Assembly: GCF_002019705.1 (NCBI RefSeq)
Contig: NZ_KV917377.1
Location: 3,631,649 to 3,695,648, forward strand
DNA: 64,000 bases
Origin: Shouchella patagoniensis
GTDB taxonomy: Bacteria > Bacillota > Bacilli > Bacillales > Bacillaceae_D
Reading direction: 5' to 3'
In this document: positions 9,078 through 17,821 of the stretch, piece by piece
Position numbering within the stretch: the stretch's first letter is position 1
Layout of the letters: every line of letters starts with the position of its first letter
The notes under the pieces: model-generated
Seen by the model: only the letters and a program-made list of their open reading frames with translations
Told to the model about the DNA's origin: nothing
Database searches by the model: none
Translations under genes and position numbers: made by a program

Positions 9078-10235
9078 ATGAAGCTTAGCCCAGAGAAAGA
9101 AACAATAAAATGGGATGTATTTAATGAAATGTCGGAGCATGAACAAGTCGTCTTTTGTAATGATTCAAATAGTGGTTTAAAAGCAATCATTGCCATTCAT
9201 GATACAACACTTGGACCTGCTTTAGGAGGGTGTCGAATGTATCCTTATGAATCAACAGAAGATGCACTTGAAGATGTCTTGCGCTTATCTCAAGGAATGA
9301 CAAAAAAGTGTGCAGCAGCAGATGTTGATTTTGGGGGTGGGAAAGCAGTCATTATTGGCGATCCAAACACAGATAAATCACCAGAACTATTTCGGGCTTT
9401 TGGCCAGTTTGTTGAATCACTTCAAGGTCGATTTTATACAGGAACAGATATGGGAACAACAATGGATGATTTTGTTCATGCGATGAAAGAAACACGTTGT
9501 ATCGTTGGAGTTCCTGAAGAATTTGGCGGCAGCGGTGATTCTTCAGTTCCAACCGCGGAAGGCGTATTAAACAGCTTGCGAGCCATCAATTATATTTTGG
9601 ACGGAGAGGACACACTTGCTGGAAAAACATACGCAATCCAAGGTCTTGGCAAAGTAGGGTACAAAGTGGCTGTCCAATTAATAAAAGAAGGTGCCGATCT
9701 TTATGTGTCTGACTTGCAACCAGCTGTGTCACTAACTTTAAAAGAACAAGGAAAAGTCCTTGGGAGAGATGTACAAATCGTTGATGGTGATGCGATCTTT
9801 TCTGTGTCTGCCGATGTACTTGTTCCATGTGCAAGAGGAGGCATTCTAGACGATACAACGATCAAAGCGTTAAAAGTGAAAGCCATTGCAGGGTCTGCAA
9901 ACAATCAATTGAAAGAAGAGAGGCATGGAACGCTACTGCAACAAAGGGGTGTTTTGTACGCACCTGACTATATTGTGAATGGTGGTGGCCTCATTCAAGT
10001 TGCTGATGAATTGTATGGTGGGAATAAAAAAAGAGTAGTTGCGAAAACACAGGCGATTTATCATTCCGTCATTGAAGTGTTGCAGCTGGCGAGTGAGAAG
10101 AACATATCAGCTGTAAAAGCCGCAGATGAATTAGTGGAACGAAGAGTGGAGAGTCGTTCTACAAGGAATAGTTTTTATACAAATAGCGTAAAGCCTAAAT
10201 GGGCAATCCGCCGAGAGAAGGGGATGTATAAGTAA
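9078..10235 (+). CDS. pdh: phenylalanine dehydrogenase
   Basis: A 385-residue member of the Glu/Leu/Phe/Val dehydrogenase family. It oxidatively deaminates L-phenylalanine to phenylpyruvate with NAD+. Visible are the substrate Lys pair (K77 and K89 in [12 protein letters not shown]), the catalytic Asp in [11 protein letters not shown] (D124), the Rossmann motif GLGKVG (189-194) and NNQL further on. The stretches [27 protein letters not shown] and C-terminal RNSF are those I recall for Bacillus-type phenylalanine dehydrogenases; leucine dehydrogenases differ there. ATG 9078 is preferred because ATG 9069 lies inside the ribosome site. Its stop overlaps the E1alpha start, tying it directly to a 2-oxoacid dehydrogenase complex. 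Confidence 0.88.
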   Translation: MKLSPEKETIKWDVFNEMSEHEQVVFCNDSNSGLKAIIAIHDTTLGPALGGCRMYPYESTEDALEDVLRLSQGMTKKCAAADVDFGGGKAVIIGDPNTDKSPELFRAFGQFVESLQGRFYTGTDMGTTMDDFVHAMKETRCIVGVPEEFGGSGDSSVPTAEGVLNSLRAINYILDGEDTLAGKTYAIQGLGKVGYKVAVQLIKEGADLYVSDLQPAVSLTLKEQGKVLGRDVQIVDGDAIFSVSADVLVPCARGGILDDTTIKALKVKAIAGSANNQLKEERHGTLLQQRGVLYAPDYIVNGGGLIQVADELYGGNKKRVVAKTQAIYHSVIEVLQLASEKNISAVKAADELVERRVESRSTRNSFYTNSVKPKWAIRREKGMYK

Positions 10236-11296
10236 TGACAGATTATCCATTGTATCAGTGCATTGATAAAGAAGGTCATTGGGTGGGGGAGGATGAAAGA
10301 TCTACTCAAGAAGATCTGTTCACTTTTTATCGTCATATGCTTCGAATTCGTACATTTGATAAAAAAGCAGTTACACTCCAACGTCAAGGCCGATTAGGTA
10401 CTTATGCGTTATTTGAAGGTCAGGAAGCGGCCCAAGTTGGAAGCGCCCTGGCACTTGATGGGCAAGATTGGTTATTCCCGACATATCGCGACCATGGAGC
10501 TACACTTACGTTTGGAGCGGATATGGCTCGTACATTCCTTTATTGGAATGGTCGATTTGAAGGGTGTACTCCACCTGAAGGCAAAAATATCTTTCCACCT
10601 GCTGTACCGATTGCTACGCAAATTGTTCATGCAGTAGGTGTTGCGATGACTGAAAAACGCTTAGGATCTGGCAAAGCATCGATAGCTTATTTTGGTGATG
10701 GAGCGACCTCTGAAGGAGATTTTCACGAAGGGCTTAATTTTGGAAGCGTATTCAAAACACCTACAGTTTTCTTCTGTCAAAATAATGGTTTCGCGATATC
10801 GGTGCCAATGGAGAAGCAGATGAATTCAAAAACGATTGCTCAAAAAGCGGTTGCTTATGGCATTCCTGGTGTGCGTGTAGATGGGAATGATTGTATCGCT
10901 GTTTTTAGAACAGTGCAAAAAGCACTTGAACGAGCTCGGGCGGGAGAGGGACCGACATTAGTTGAAGCAGTTACTTGGCGTTATGGTGCTCATACAACGG
11001 CAGATGACCCAACAAAATATCGTGATCAAGCACAAAGTATTGAGTTCCGGAAAACAAATGATCCACTCACTCGTTTAGAGAAGTATATGAAAGAGACAGG
11101 TGTTTGGGATGAGGAGTGGTTTGCTCAGCTACAAACGGATCTTTCAAATGAAATCAATCAAGCGGTTGAGGAAATGGAGGCATTCCCTAAACCAGACGTA
11201 AATAATTTATTTGACCATGTATTTGCAGAGCCGGTATGGCCAATAGCAGAGCAGAAATCTCATTATATGGATCATTTAAAGGGAGTGATTTCATGA
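10235..11296 (+). CDS. 2-oxoacid dehydrogenase E1 component, alpha subunit
   Basis: A 353-residue thiamine-diphosphate subunit. The cofactor motif begins GDGATSEGDFHEG at about residue 154 and ends in QNN near 184; YRDHG and RYGAHTTADDPTKYRD, the conserved phosphorylation-loop region of E1alpha, are also present. With E1beta it decarboxylates a 2-oxoacid and transfers the acyl group to the E2 lipoyl arm. It overlaps the phenylalanine dehydrogenase stop by one base (TAATG), so the likely substrate is phenylpyruvate. Branched-chain oxoacid E1 is the closest family, and branched-chain substrates may also be used. No ptb, buk or bcd genes accompany it as in a classical bkd operon. Confidence 0.9.
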   Translation: MTDYPLYQCIDKEGHWVGEDERSTQEDLFTFYRHMLRIRTFDKKAVTLQRQGRLGTYALFEGQEAAQVGSALALDGQDWLFPTYRDHGATLTFGADMARTFLYWNGRFEGCTPPEGKNIFPPAVPIATQIVHAVGVAMTEKRLGSGKASIAYFGDGATSEGDFHEGLNFGSVFKTPTVFFCQNNGFAISVPMEKQMNSKTIAQKAVAYGIPGVRVDGNDCIAVFRTVQKALERARAGEGPTLVEAVTWRYGAHTTADDPTKYRDQAQSIEFRKTNDPLTRLEKYMKETGVWDEEWFAQLQTDLSNEINQAVEEMEAFPKPDVNNLFDHVFAEPVWPIAEQKSHYMDHLKGVIS

Positions 11297-12297
11297 TTAA
11301 CTTAGAAAAACAAAGCAAAACAAAACAGATGACGCTTGTGCAAGCTGTAAATGACGCATTGAGAGTAGCGTTAGAATCAGATGCGAATGTACTTTTACTT
11401 GGAGAAGATATTGGCCGAAATGGTGGTGTGTTCCGCGCAACAGACGGCTTACAAGAAGCTTTTGGCGAAGATCGAGTCATTGATACACCTCTTAGTGAAT
11501 CAGGTATCGTTGGTACTGGGGTAGGTCTCGCTATTTCGGGGTCAAAGCCAATTGTTGAGATGCAGTTCATGGGTTTTATTTATCCTGCATTTGAACAGAT
11601 TATGACCCACGTCACACGCATCCGCATGCGTTCGATGGGCACTTACTCTGTACCAATAGTTATTCGTGCCCCATATGGTGCAGGCATTCGTGCGCCTGAA
11701 ATTCATTCTGATTCTGTTGAAGCGTTTTTTACACATATGCCTGGGATAAAGGTGGTTTGTCCGTCTAGTCCAGCTGATGCGAAAGGATTATTGCTCGCCT
11801 CTCTTGCTGATCCTGATCCTGTTTTATTTATGGAATCTTTACGACTGTATCGTGGTGAGAGAGAAGAAGTACCAGTGGAGGGGTATGAAATAGAAATAGG
11901 AAAAGGAAAAAAAGTTTTGGAAGGCAATGATGTAACGTTGCTTGCTTGGGGAGCGATGGTTCCGATTATCAAGAAGGCTGCATCCACAGTCGCTAAAGAA
12001 GGTATTTCCTGTGATGTGATCGACTTACGGACGCTTTTTCCTCTTGACCGCGATATGATTGCCGAATCTGTTCAAAAAACTGGAAAAGCAGTTATCGTTC
12101 ATGAAGCCCATTCTACAGGCGGTTTAGGCAATGACCTTGTTACTTTAATCAATGACACGTCGTTTCTTTATATGAAAGCACCAGTAGAGCGAGTAACTGG
12201 ATTTGATGTACCGCCTCCACTCGGTTCCCTTGAAGATCATTTTCTGCCAACAGAATCGCGTGTTATTGCTGCCATAAAACGAGTGATCCAGTTTTAA
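11293..12297 (+). CDS. 2-oxoacid dehydrogenase E1 component, beta subunit
   Basis: A 334-residue transketolase-like beta subunit with GEDIGRNGGVFRAT near the N-terminus, DTPLSESGIVG, the conserved EMQFMGFIYPAFEQ segment and the C-terminal VHEAHSTGGLG and ERVTG motifs. It completes the E1 heterotetramer. The start ATG at 11293 overlaps the E1alpha stop (ATGA) and has GGGAGTG upstream; a longer frame from 11236 would overlap E1alpha by about 60 bases and has no ribosome site. The coupling suggests fixed stoichiometry with the alpha subunit. Substrate is inferred from the operon, as above. Confidence 0.9.
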   Translation: MINLEKQSKTKQMTLVQAVNDALRVALESDANVLLLGEDIGRNGGVFRATDGLQEAFGEDRVIDTPLSESGIVGTGVGLAISGSKPIVEMQFMGFIYPAFEQIMTHVTRIRMRSMGTYSVPIVIRAPYGAGIRAPEIHSDSVEAFFTHMPGIKVVCPSSPADAKGLLLASLADPDPVLFMESLRLYRGEREEVPVEGYEIEIGKGKKVLEGNDVTLLAWGAMVPIIKKAASTVAKEGISCDVIDLRTLFPLDRDMIAESVQKTGKAVIVHEAHSTGGLGNDLVTLINDTSFLYMKAPVERVTGFDVPPPLGSLEDHFLPTESRVIAAIKRVIQF

Positions 12298-12311
12298 AAG
12301 GAGGGATTAGG

Positions 12312-13571
12312 GTGATTGAAGTCAAGCTTCATGATATTGGGGAAGGTATGTCCGAAGGAGAAATTCTCCATTACTTTATAAAAGTCGGCGATACAGTCAA
12401 AATGGATCAACCATTAGTTGAAGTGCAAACGGATAAGGTAGCAGCTGAACTTTCTGCGCCGAAGGCAGGAATTGTTAAAGAAATACTTGCTGAGCCAGGA
12501 GAAACAGTAAAAGTGGGAACGACACTAGTTATAATTGAAGAAGAAGGATCAAACAGTCTACAGTCAAAGAAACCTGTTCAAATTGACAGAGGTAAAGAGA
12601 AGGTTCTAGAAACTGGGGGAAAGGCACAAGTAGCTACTGTAGCAATGGAAGATCGAACTCACTTACGACGAGTGCTCGCGTCTCCATATACAAGGAAAAT
12701 TGCGCGAGAAAATGAGATTAATATTGAAGAAGTTGTAGGGACTGGACCAAATGGACGTGTGCTTGATCAGGATTTATATGCCATTTTAGAGGGGACTAAA
12801 CAGCCATCTAGGCAAAAGAAAACAGAAAAATTAATGCCAGAGTTACGCTCAAGTTCTTATTTTAGTGAGCCGAAAGTGGAAGTACGGACAATTCCATTTA
12901 TAGGGCGACGAAAACAAATCGCCGTCAAAATGACTGAATCAGTGTATACGATTCCTCATGTAACTCACTTTGAAGAAGCAGAGCTTACATCATTAATCGA
13001 TTTGAAGAATTTGAGTAAAAAAGACGGGGTCTCCTTTTCTTTAAGTGCTTACTTTATAAAAACGCTAGTTATTGCATTAAAAGAACACCCTATCTTTAAT
13101 TCTACTCTTGATGAGAAAAATGAAGTTATCCGGTTACACGATGATTACCATATTGGTCTTGCTACGAATACACCTGATGGGTTAATCGTTCCTGTTTTAA
13201 AGCATGCTGATCAAAAGTCTATCTTGCAGATTGATGAAGAGATGAAAAAATTGACTCGTCGAGCACAAAACAATGAATTAAAAGGCGAGGATTTACGTGG
13301 GGGTACATTTACCATTAGTAATGTAGGACCACTTGGTAGTACTGGAGCAACACCAATTATTAATGCTCCACAAACAGCGTTGCTTGCCATTCACAAAACA
13401 AAGCGTAGACCAGTCGTAACAAAAGACGATCAAATTGCGATTGGTGAAGTGATGACGATGTCGATGTCGTTTGATCACAGGATAGCGGATGGTGCTCAAG
13501 CTGTTGCTTTTACAAATCGGTGGGTTGAAATGCTTGAGGACCCAAAACGGCTAATAATGGAGTTGGTTTAA
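12312..13571 (+). CDS. dihydrolipoamide acyltransferase (E2)
   Basis: A 419-residue E2 core protein with one N-terminal lipoyl domain (lipoyl Lys in VQTDKVAAE, K42), a peripheral subunit-binding domain around 124-157 (SPYTRKIARE ... GPNGRVL) and a C-terminal catalytic domain ending with SFDHRIADG (catalytic His389). It accepts the acyl group from E1 and passes it to CoA; with phenylpyruvate as the E1 substrate the product is phenylacetyl-CoA. It starts with GTG at 12312 behind AAGGAGGG. The E3 gene begins on the very next base after its stop. Single-lipoyl E2s are usual for branched-chain complexes. Confidence 0.9.
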   Translation: MIEVKLHDIGEGMSEGEILHYFIKVGDTVKMDQPLVEVQTDKVAAELSAPKAGIVKEILAEPGETVKVGTTLVIIEEEGSNSLQSKKPVQIDRGKEKVLETGGKAQVATVAMEDRTHLRRVLASPYTRKIARENEINIEEVVGTGPNGRVLDQDLYAILEGTKQPSRQKKTEKLMPELRSSSYFSEPKVEVRTIPFIGRRKQIAVKMTESVYTIPHVTHFEEAELTSLIDLKNLSKKDGVSFSLSAYFIKTLVIALKEHPIFNSTLDEKNEVIRLHDDYHIGLATNTPDGLIVPVLKHADQKSILQIDEEMKKLTRRAQNNELKGEDLRGGTFTISNVGPLGSTGATPIINAPQTALLAIHKTKRRPVVTKDDQIAIGEVMTMSMSFDHRIADGAQAVAFTNRWVEMLEDPKRLIMELV

Positions 13572-14996
13572 GTGGTTGTAGGAGAGCTTGCACAGGATCG
13601 GCAACTTGTCGTTATTGGAGGTGGACCAGGAGGATACCACACAGCAATTCGCGCAGCACAACTTGGATTAGAAGTTACATTAATTGAAAAGAAACAGCTC
13701 GGTGGTGTTTGTTTAAACAAAGGTTGTATTCCATCAAAAGTTCATACGCAAGCGGCGGATGTATGGCAAAAAACAAAAAAGGGAAATGTTTTTGGAATTC
13801 CAGTGCAGAACAACCAGTTTGATTGGGAACAACTCCAAAAGCATCAATCAAAAGTCGTTAAACACTTAAGGCAAGGTGTTGAACAGCTTTGCAAAGCACA
13901 TAAGATTGAATTCGTTACAGGTGATGCCTCGTTTCTATCTAATGATCGGATCGGTGTTGAAAATGGCCATCAGTTTGATGTATACCGATTCAAATATGCA
14001 GTTGTAGCAACTGGTCATCAACCTGTGTCTTTACAAGAAAAAAATGAGCGAGTGCTCAGTGCCCATTCCCTTTATCAGCAAAAAGAGCAACCAGAAACAC
14101 TTATTGTGATTGGAACAGATTTGTATGCACTGGAGGCTGCTTTTAGTTACCAGGTTTTAGGAACTAGTGTAACGTTGCTTATGAACGATGTTCTAGAACT
14201 CGAACCTGAAATCGAAAAAGAACTTTGGCGATCAGCAAAAAAAGCAGGAATCACGGTTAAGAAAAATGTGGTAGTCCAAGGGTTTGAACCAAGTGATGAA
14301 GCAGTTACTGTTCTTTATGAAAAAGGCGGTAAAACAGATAGTATTGTTGCTAGCCATGTGTATGCCTCTTCCGAATGGAGAGGAAATACGGATGACATTG
14401 GTTTGGAGCGAATTGGTGTAAAGCTGAATGAATCTGGCTATATTTCAGTATCAACCACCCTGCAAACCAACATCTCTTCTATTTATGCGATTGGTGATGT
14501 CATAGGGATTTCACAGCTCGCTACAACTGCAATCAGACAAGGGAAAGTACTTGCAGAGCTATTGGCGGGGAAGAAGTCTGAATGGGACGGCACTTTTTGT
14601 CCAATTGTATACCGGACGCAACCTCCAATAGCTACTGTTGGTTGGACATCGATACAAGCACAAAATGCGGGACGTGATGTTGTTATTAGTACATCACCAT
14701 TTCGGAGTAATGGGTACGCAACAGTGAATGGTTCGACTGATGGTATTTGTGTTCTAGTGAAAGATGAAAAAACAGATGAAGTTCTTGGTGTACACATGAT
14801 GGGTGAAGGTGCAGCAGAACTAATTTTTGCTGGTACATTAGGACTTGAAATGGGGGCACGTGATGAAGACTTCGTCTTTCCGATGTATCCTCACCCAGGG
14901 TTCGGTGAGGTTATGATGGAAGCCGCGGAAGGGTGGCAAGGACTTGCTATTCACCAAGCTCCGGTAAAAACAGCGAAGCAAGCGAATCCTAATTAA
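13572..14996 (+). CDS. dihydrolipoamide dehydrogenase (E3)
   Basis: A 474-residue flavoprotein disulfide reductase that reoxidises the E2 lipoyl group with NAD+. The FAD-binding GGGPGGYHTA (16-25), the redox-active disulfide GGVCLNKGC (C47 and C52), a second nucleotide fold, the FAD motif YAIGDV, and the C-terminal base region MYPHPGF are all visible. The NAD-binding fold reads VIGTDLYALEA, slightly unlike the usual GxGxxG pattern (position of the third Gly is replaced), which is a small oddity. It starts with GTG directly after the E2 stop. It makes the complex self-sufficient rather than dependent on the pyruvate dehydrogenase E3. Confidence 0.88.
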   Translation: MVVGELAQDRQLVVIGGGPGGYHTAIRAAQLGLEVTLIEKKQLGGVCLNKGCIPSKVHTQAADVWQKTKKGNVFGIPVQNNQFDWEQLQKHQSKVVKHLRQGVEQLCKAHKIEFVTGDASFLSNDRIGVENGHQFDVYRFKYAVVATGHQPVSLQEKNERVLSAHSLYQQKEQPETLIVIGTDLYALEAAFSYQVLGTSVTLLMNDVLELEPEIEKELWRSAKKAGITVKKNVVVQGFEPSDEAVTVLYEKGGKTDSIVASHVYASSEWRGNTDDIGLERIGVKLNESGYISVSTTLQTNISSIYAIGDVIGISQLATTAIRQGKVLAELLAGKKSEWDGTFCPIVYRTQPPIATVGWTSIQAQNAGRDVVISTSPFRSNGYATVNGSTDGICVLVKDEKTDEVLGVHMMGEGAAELIFAGTLGLEMGARDEDFVFPMYPHPGFGEVMMEAAEGWQGLAIHQAPVKTAKQANPN

Positions 14997-15013
14997 ACGA
15001 TGGGAGGAATAGG

Positions 15014-15427
15014 ATGTCACATCACTTAATGGACGTGATAGTAGAAGGTAAAGAGCCTCCTCCGTGTGATACGATGATCGGGGTAGAAATGGGAGAAGTT
15101 CACGGGGGTAGAGCAGTTGGTATTTGGAAGCCAACAAAGGAAATGCTTAATGGGAATGGCGTTATAATGGGAGGGTTTGTTTCATCGGCCGCAGATGTTG
15201 TTATTGCCTATGCCATTTCATCAATGGTCAATGATAAGCAAACATTTGCTTCAGTGAATTTAACTGTATCCTTTCATCGTCCCGCTTTGCCAGGGGAAAT
15301 TATGATCGAAGCAATAGTTGGAAAATTCGGTAAGACAATGAGTTATGTAACAGCTGAACTTTGGCAGAATGAAAAATTTGTTGCAAGCGCAGTTTCGTCT
15401 ATTCTCGTTCAAGAAGTAAATGACTGA
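15014..15427 (+). CDS. paaI: hotdog-fold thioesterase, PaaI-like
   Basis: A 137-residue hotdog thioesterase with the LNGNGVIMGGFVSSAAD segment that holds the catalytic acid and CoA-binding region in the PaaI family, and SVNLTVSFHRPALPG on the second long strand. PaaI-type enzymes hydrolyse hydroxyphenylacetyl-CoA or ring-intermediate dead ends and free trapped CoA. It starts 17 bases after the E3 stop with GGGAGGA, and a strong terminator follows, so it is the last gene of this operon. Its presence supports phenylacetyl-CoA as the product of the upstream dehydrogenase complex. The exact acyl substrate is not fixed by the sequence. Confidence 0.8.
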   Translation: MSHHLMDVIVEGKEPPPCDTMIGVEMGEVHGGRAVGIWKPTKEMLNGNGVIMGGFVSSAADVVIAYAISSMVNDKQTFASVNLTVSFHRPALPGEIMIEAIVGKFGKTMSYVTAELWQNEKFVASAVSSILVQEVND

Positions 15428-15441
15428 TTTATGTAATCTAG

Positions 15442-15476
15442 GCGCTTTTTCTGTTATCAGGAAGAGCGCTTTTTCT
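15442..15476 (+). terminator. rho-independent terminator of the phenylalanine operon
   Basis: GCGCTTTTTCTG (15442-15453) pairs with CAGGAAGAGCGC (15458-15469) through two G-U pairs and a TTAT loop. A T-run follows at once. Confidence 0.85.
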
Positions 15477-15529
15477 ATAAAAAGCAGGAATAGAGTCGTC
15501 TGAAGCGAATGACGTTTGAAGGGCTTTGC

Positions 15530-15720
15530 ATGATCGTCGTAGTAAGGCACGGTGAAACGGATTTAAATATAAAGGTAGACTAGAGGGGGCCTTTAAATGA
15601 TGCAGAAATTGCTCAACAGATCTGGATATACAGTTGAGCGATCAGACATTTGAATACATCTTTTTTCTCCACAAGAAAGTGCTGTTCAGAGGGCGGGGAT
15701 TATTACTAGGAAACAAGAAA
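15530..15720 (+). pseudogene. histidine phosphatase (phosphoglycerate mutase-like) remnant
   Basis: From ATG 15530 the frame reads MIVVVRHGETDLNIK, the RHGE phosphohistidine motif of the histidine phosphatase superfamily. It then hits a stop. Resuming in neighbouring frames gives GRLEG, PLNDAEIAQQ, and later FSSPQESAVQRAGIIT, all expected at these places in a phosphatase of about 190-200 residues. At least two frame changes and the loss of the C-terminal half make it non-functional. The boundaries at the 3' side are approximate because homology fades into noncoding sequence. Confidence 0.7.
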
Positions 15721-15760
15721 CAAGTAATAGTTGATTTGGAATAGACAATAGAAATAGAAA

Positions 15761-16296
15761 CCTCTTGAAGCTTATCATAAAGGATTAGGTAAGCGGGTAA
15801 TTGTGACGGGTGGAACAAGTTCGGCAGGATTGAAACATACAGCATGGCAGGGTGGAATCAAATCAGAAGCAGCATTCATTGTGGAGAATCTAATGAAGTT
15901 TGGTGTACCTGACAGCCGTATTGTTTCAGAGCAAAAATCAAAAAGTTCGATTGAAAACGTTAAAGAAGCGCTAAAGATAGTTGATTTTTCTACAATGCAT
16001 AGCCTCCTTTTTGTTTGTAAAAATTATGCAACGGGTAGACAACTGCGCGTATTAAAAAAATATCTACCAGCAAAAATTGAACTAATTCCCTATCCATTTG
16101 TTACATGTTTTGTCAATGCATCCTTGCTTACTGAAGCTCTTGGATGAAAACAGATAAAAACAAGTCGATTGTTTTTGGTGAGTACTTGCGCAACGTTATC
16201 TATGGAAGGATTGGAGTCATTGAGTCACCTAAAGAAACAGCCAAAGGTCTTGAAATGTATGAAGCGTATTATTTTGAAAAGATGAGTTGGAGGTAA
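15761..16296 (+). pseudogene. DUF218/YdcF-like protein remnant, truncated and frameshifted
   Basis: Codons from 15761 give GKRVIVTGGTSSAG, GGIKSEAAFIVENLM, FGVPDSRIVSEQKS and SIENVKEA, the order seen in DUF218 (YdcF/SanA/ElyC) proteins, where SEA, GVP and the E-x-x-S-x-x-T/I-x-x-N motif line the fold. The frame ends at 16147, but a one-base shift to 16144 continues as VFGEYLRNVIYGRIG to a stop at 16296, matching the usual C-terminus. The N-terminal third is missing. It is therefore a decayed gene. Its direct neighbour is also a remnant, so this interval appears to be eroding. Confidence 0.7.
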
Positions 16297-16384
16297 GGGG
16301 TCCGGTATATTTCTAATTGATGATAGAGCTTATTTGTTTAGTCATGGTAAACTGAATGAATGATTTTAGACATAGGAGTTTAAC

Positions 16385-17527
16385 ATGACAAAAAACATAG
16401 ACAAGTATCTCATATTATTACTAGTACTTTTTTTCTTTACGGGTTGTACCCCGGAACATGTTCAAGAAGATCTTTCAGTTAAAAAGCAAGAAAAGAACGA
16501 GCAGGAATTAGAAGATCTTCGCGCCCATTTTATTGATGTTGGTCAAGCTGATGCGACTTTCGTAGAATACGTGGAAGGCAATGAAGAATATCGAATTTTA
16601 ATTGACACCGGCGATTGGAACGTAACAAATGTTGTGGACTATTTGAAGGCTCAAGAGGTAACAGAAATTGATTTGGTTGTTGCGACTCACCCTCACGCAG
16701 ATCATATTGGTCAGCTAGCAGACGTGATTGAAGAATTTGAGGTATTAGAGGTATGGATGTCGGGTGATTTAGCAGAGACACAAGTGTTTGAGCGGGCTTT
16801 AGACGCGATTGCTGCAAATGATATAGATTATCACGAGCCTCGCTCAGGAGAAAGGTATGAGATGGGAACCGTCAGTATAGAAGTCATTCATCCAACCGAG
16901 GTGACTGGTAACCTAAATAACGGTTCGATTTCAATAAGGCTTGAATATGGCGACGTTTCTTTCTTGTTTACAGGGGACGCGGAAATAAGTGCTGAAGAAG
17001 AGATGATTGCTAGAGAGCATGAATTGGCTTCAACGATTTTAAGCGTTCCACATCATGGTTCCGATACCTCTTCGTCTATAGCATTTCTTGAAGCCGTTGT
17101 TCCAGAAATCGCTGTTTATTCAGCGGGAAAAGATAATTCTTACGGTCACCCTCATGAAGAGGTTTTAACTAATTTAGAGGCGAGTGGCGCGATTATATAT
17201 GGAACAGATCGAGATGGAACAGTCTTGGTTGAAACAGATGGAGTCAATTATGAAGTTCTTACGAAAACAGAACAAACGATAACCCCTGATGCAAAGCCAA
17301 ATGATGAACGTGCAAGTGAAGAAATTATGCCTGATAGGTGCATCGATATTAACAGTGCTTATGCATCAGAATTAGAAGAGATAATTGAAATTGGACCAGA
17401 GCGTGCCTTGGAATTAATGGAACTTAGGCCTTTTGTGTCAATCGATGATTTAAAGAAATTAACAGGCATAGGTGAGGCGCGCATTGGAAAAATAAAAGAA
17501 CAAGGACTTGCATGTATAGGGGGATAA
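16385..17527 (+). CDS. secreted lipoprotein: ComEC-like metallo-beta-lactamase domain plus helix-hairpin-helix tail
   Basis: A 380-residue protein. It has a lipoprotein-type signal (hydrophobic core, then FFTGC with Cys21). Residues about 45-290 form a metallo-beta-lactamase domain with HPHADH (102-107), TGDAE and SVPHHGSDTS, the pattern of the ComEC C-terminal hydrolase. The C-terminus (about 320-378) is a ComEA-like double helix-hairpin-helix (INSAYASELEEIIEIGPERA, LTGIGEARI), which binds DNA non-specifically. A surface nuclease acting on extracellular DNA is a sensible inference; competence-type uptake is another. The next gene encodes a DUF3006 protein, a common companion of such hydrolases. 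It starts at ATG 16385 after CATAGGAGTTTAAC. Confidence 0.85.
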   Translation: MTKNIDKYLILLLVLFFFTGCTPEHVQEDLSVKKQEKNEQELEDLRAHFIDVGQADATFVEYVEGNEEYRILIDTGDWNVTNVVDYLKAQEVTEIDLVVATHPHADHIGQLADVIEEFEVLEVWMSGDLAETQVFERALDAIAANDIDYHEPRSGERYEMGTVSIEVIHPTEVTGNLNNGSISIRLEYGDVSFLFTGDAEISAEEEMIAREHELASTILSVPHHGSDTSSSIAFLEAVVPEIAVYSAGKDNSYGHPHEEVLTNLEASGAIIYGTDRDGTVLVETDGVNYEVLTKTEQTITPDAKPNDERASEEIMPDRCIDINSAYASELEEIIEIGPERALELMELRPFVSIDDLKKLTGIGEARIGKIKEQGLACIGG

Positions 17528-17533
17528 ATAGAA

Positions 17534-17821
17534 ATGATGGCACTTGGAATCATTGATCGTTTTTCAGATCAAAAAAAAGCAGTGGTGTTAGTTGACGAAT
17601 TAAATAAGCAATTTATTATAGACCAGAGTGATCTCCCTCAAGGCTGTCAAGTAGGAAGTAGACTTAATTTAGAGTTAACTGATGACCAATCTGAAATCCG
17701 TTTGATACGTATGAATCGTAATCAAACGGATGCTAAAAAACAAGCGATTAAAGATAAGATGGAAAAACTGCAATTGAAGGGAAGAGAAAACGGGAAATTA
17801 AAGCGAAGAGATAAAAGATAG
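17534..17821 (+). CDS. DUF3006-family small protein
   Basis: A 95-residue protein beginning with a short beta-rich domain (GIIDRFSDQKKAVVLVDE, then SDLPQGCQVGSRL) and ending in a strongly basic, helical tail rich in Lys and Arg. The N-terminal part matches what I know of DUF3006, short proteins often encoded beside ComEC-like hydrolases. ATG 17534 and ATG 17537 are both possible, with GGGGG ten to fifteen bases upstream. It follows the hydrolase by only six bases and is almost certainly co-transcribed. Function is unknown; the basic tail might contact nucleic acid. Confidence 0.72.
   Translation: MMALGIIDRFSDQKKAVVLVDELNKQFIIDQSDLPQGCQVGSRLNLELTDDQSEIRLIRMNRNQTDAKKQAIKDKMEKLQLKGRENGKLKRRDKR

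Noticed and set aside
9078-10235. Annotation as leucine or glutamate dehydrogenase of a bkd operon
   Set aside because: The segments around [11 protein letters not shown] and FGGSGDSS fit phenylalanine dehydrogenase, and no ptb, buk or bcd partner genes are present.
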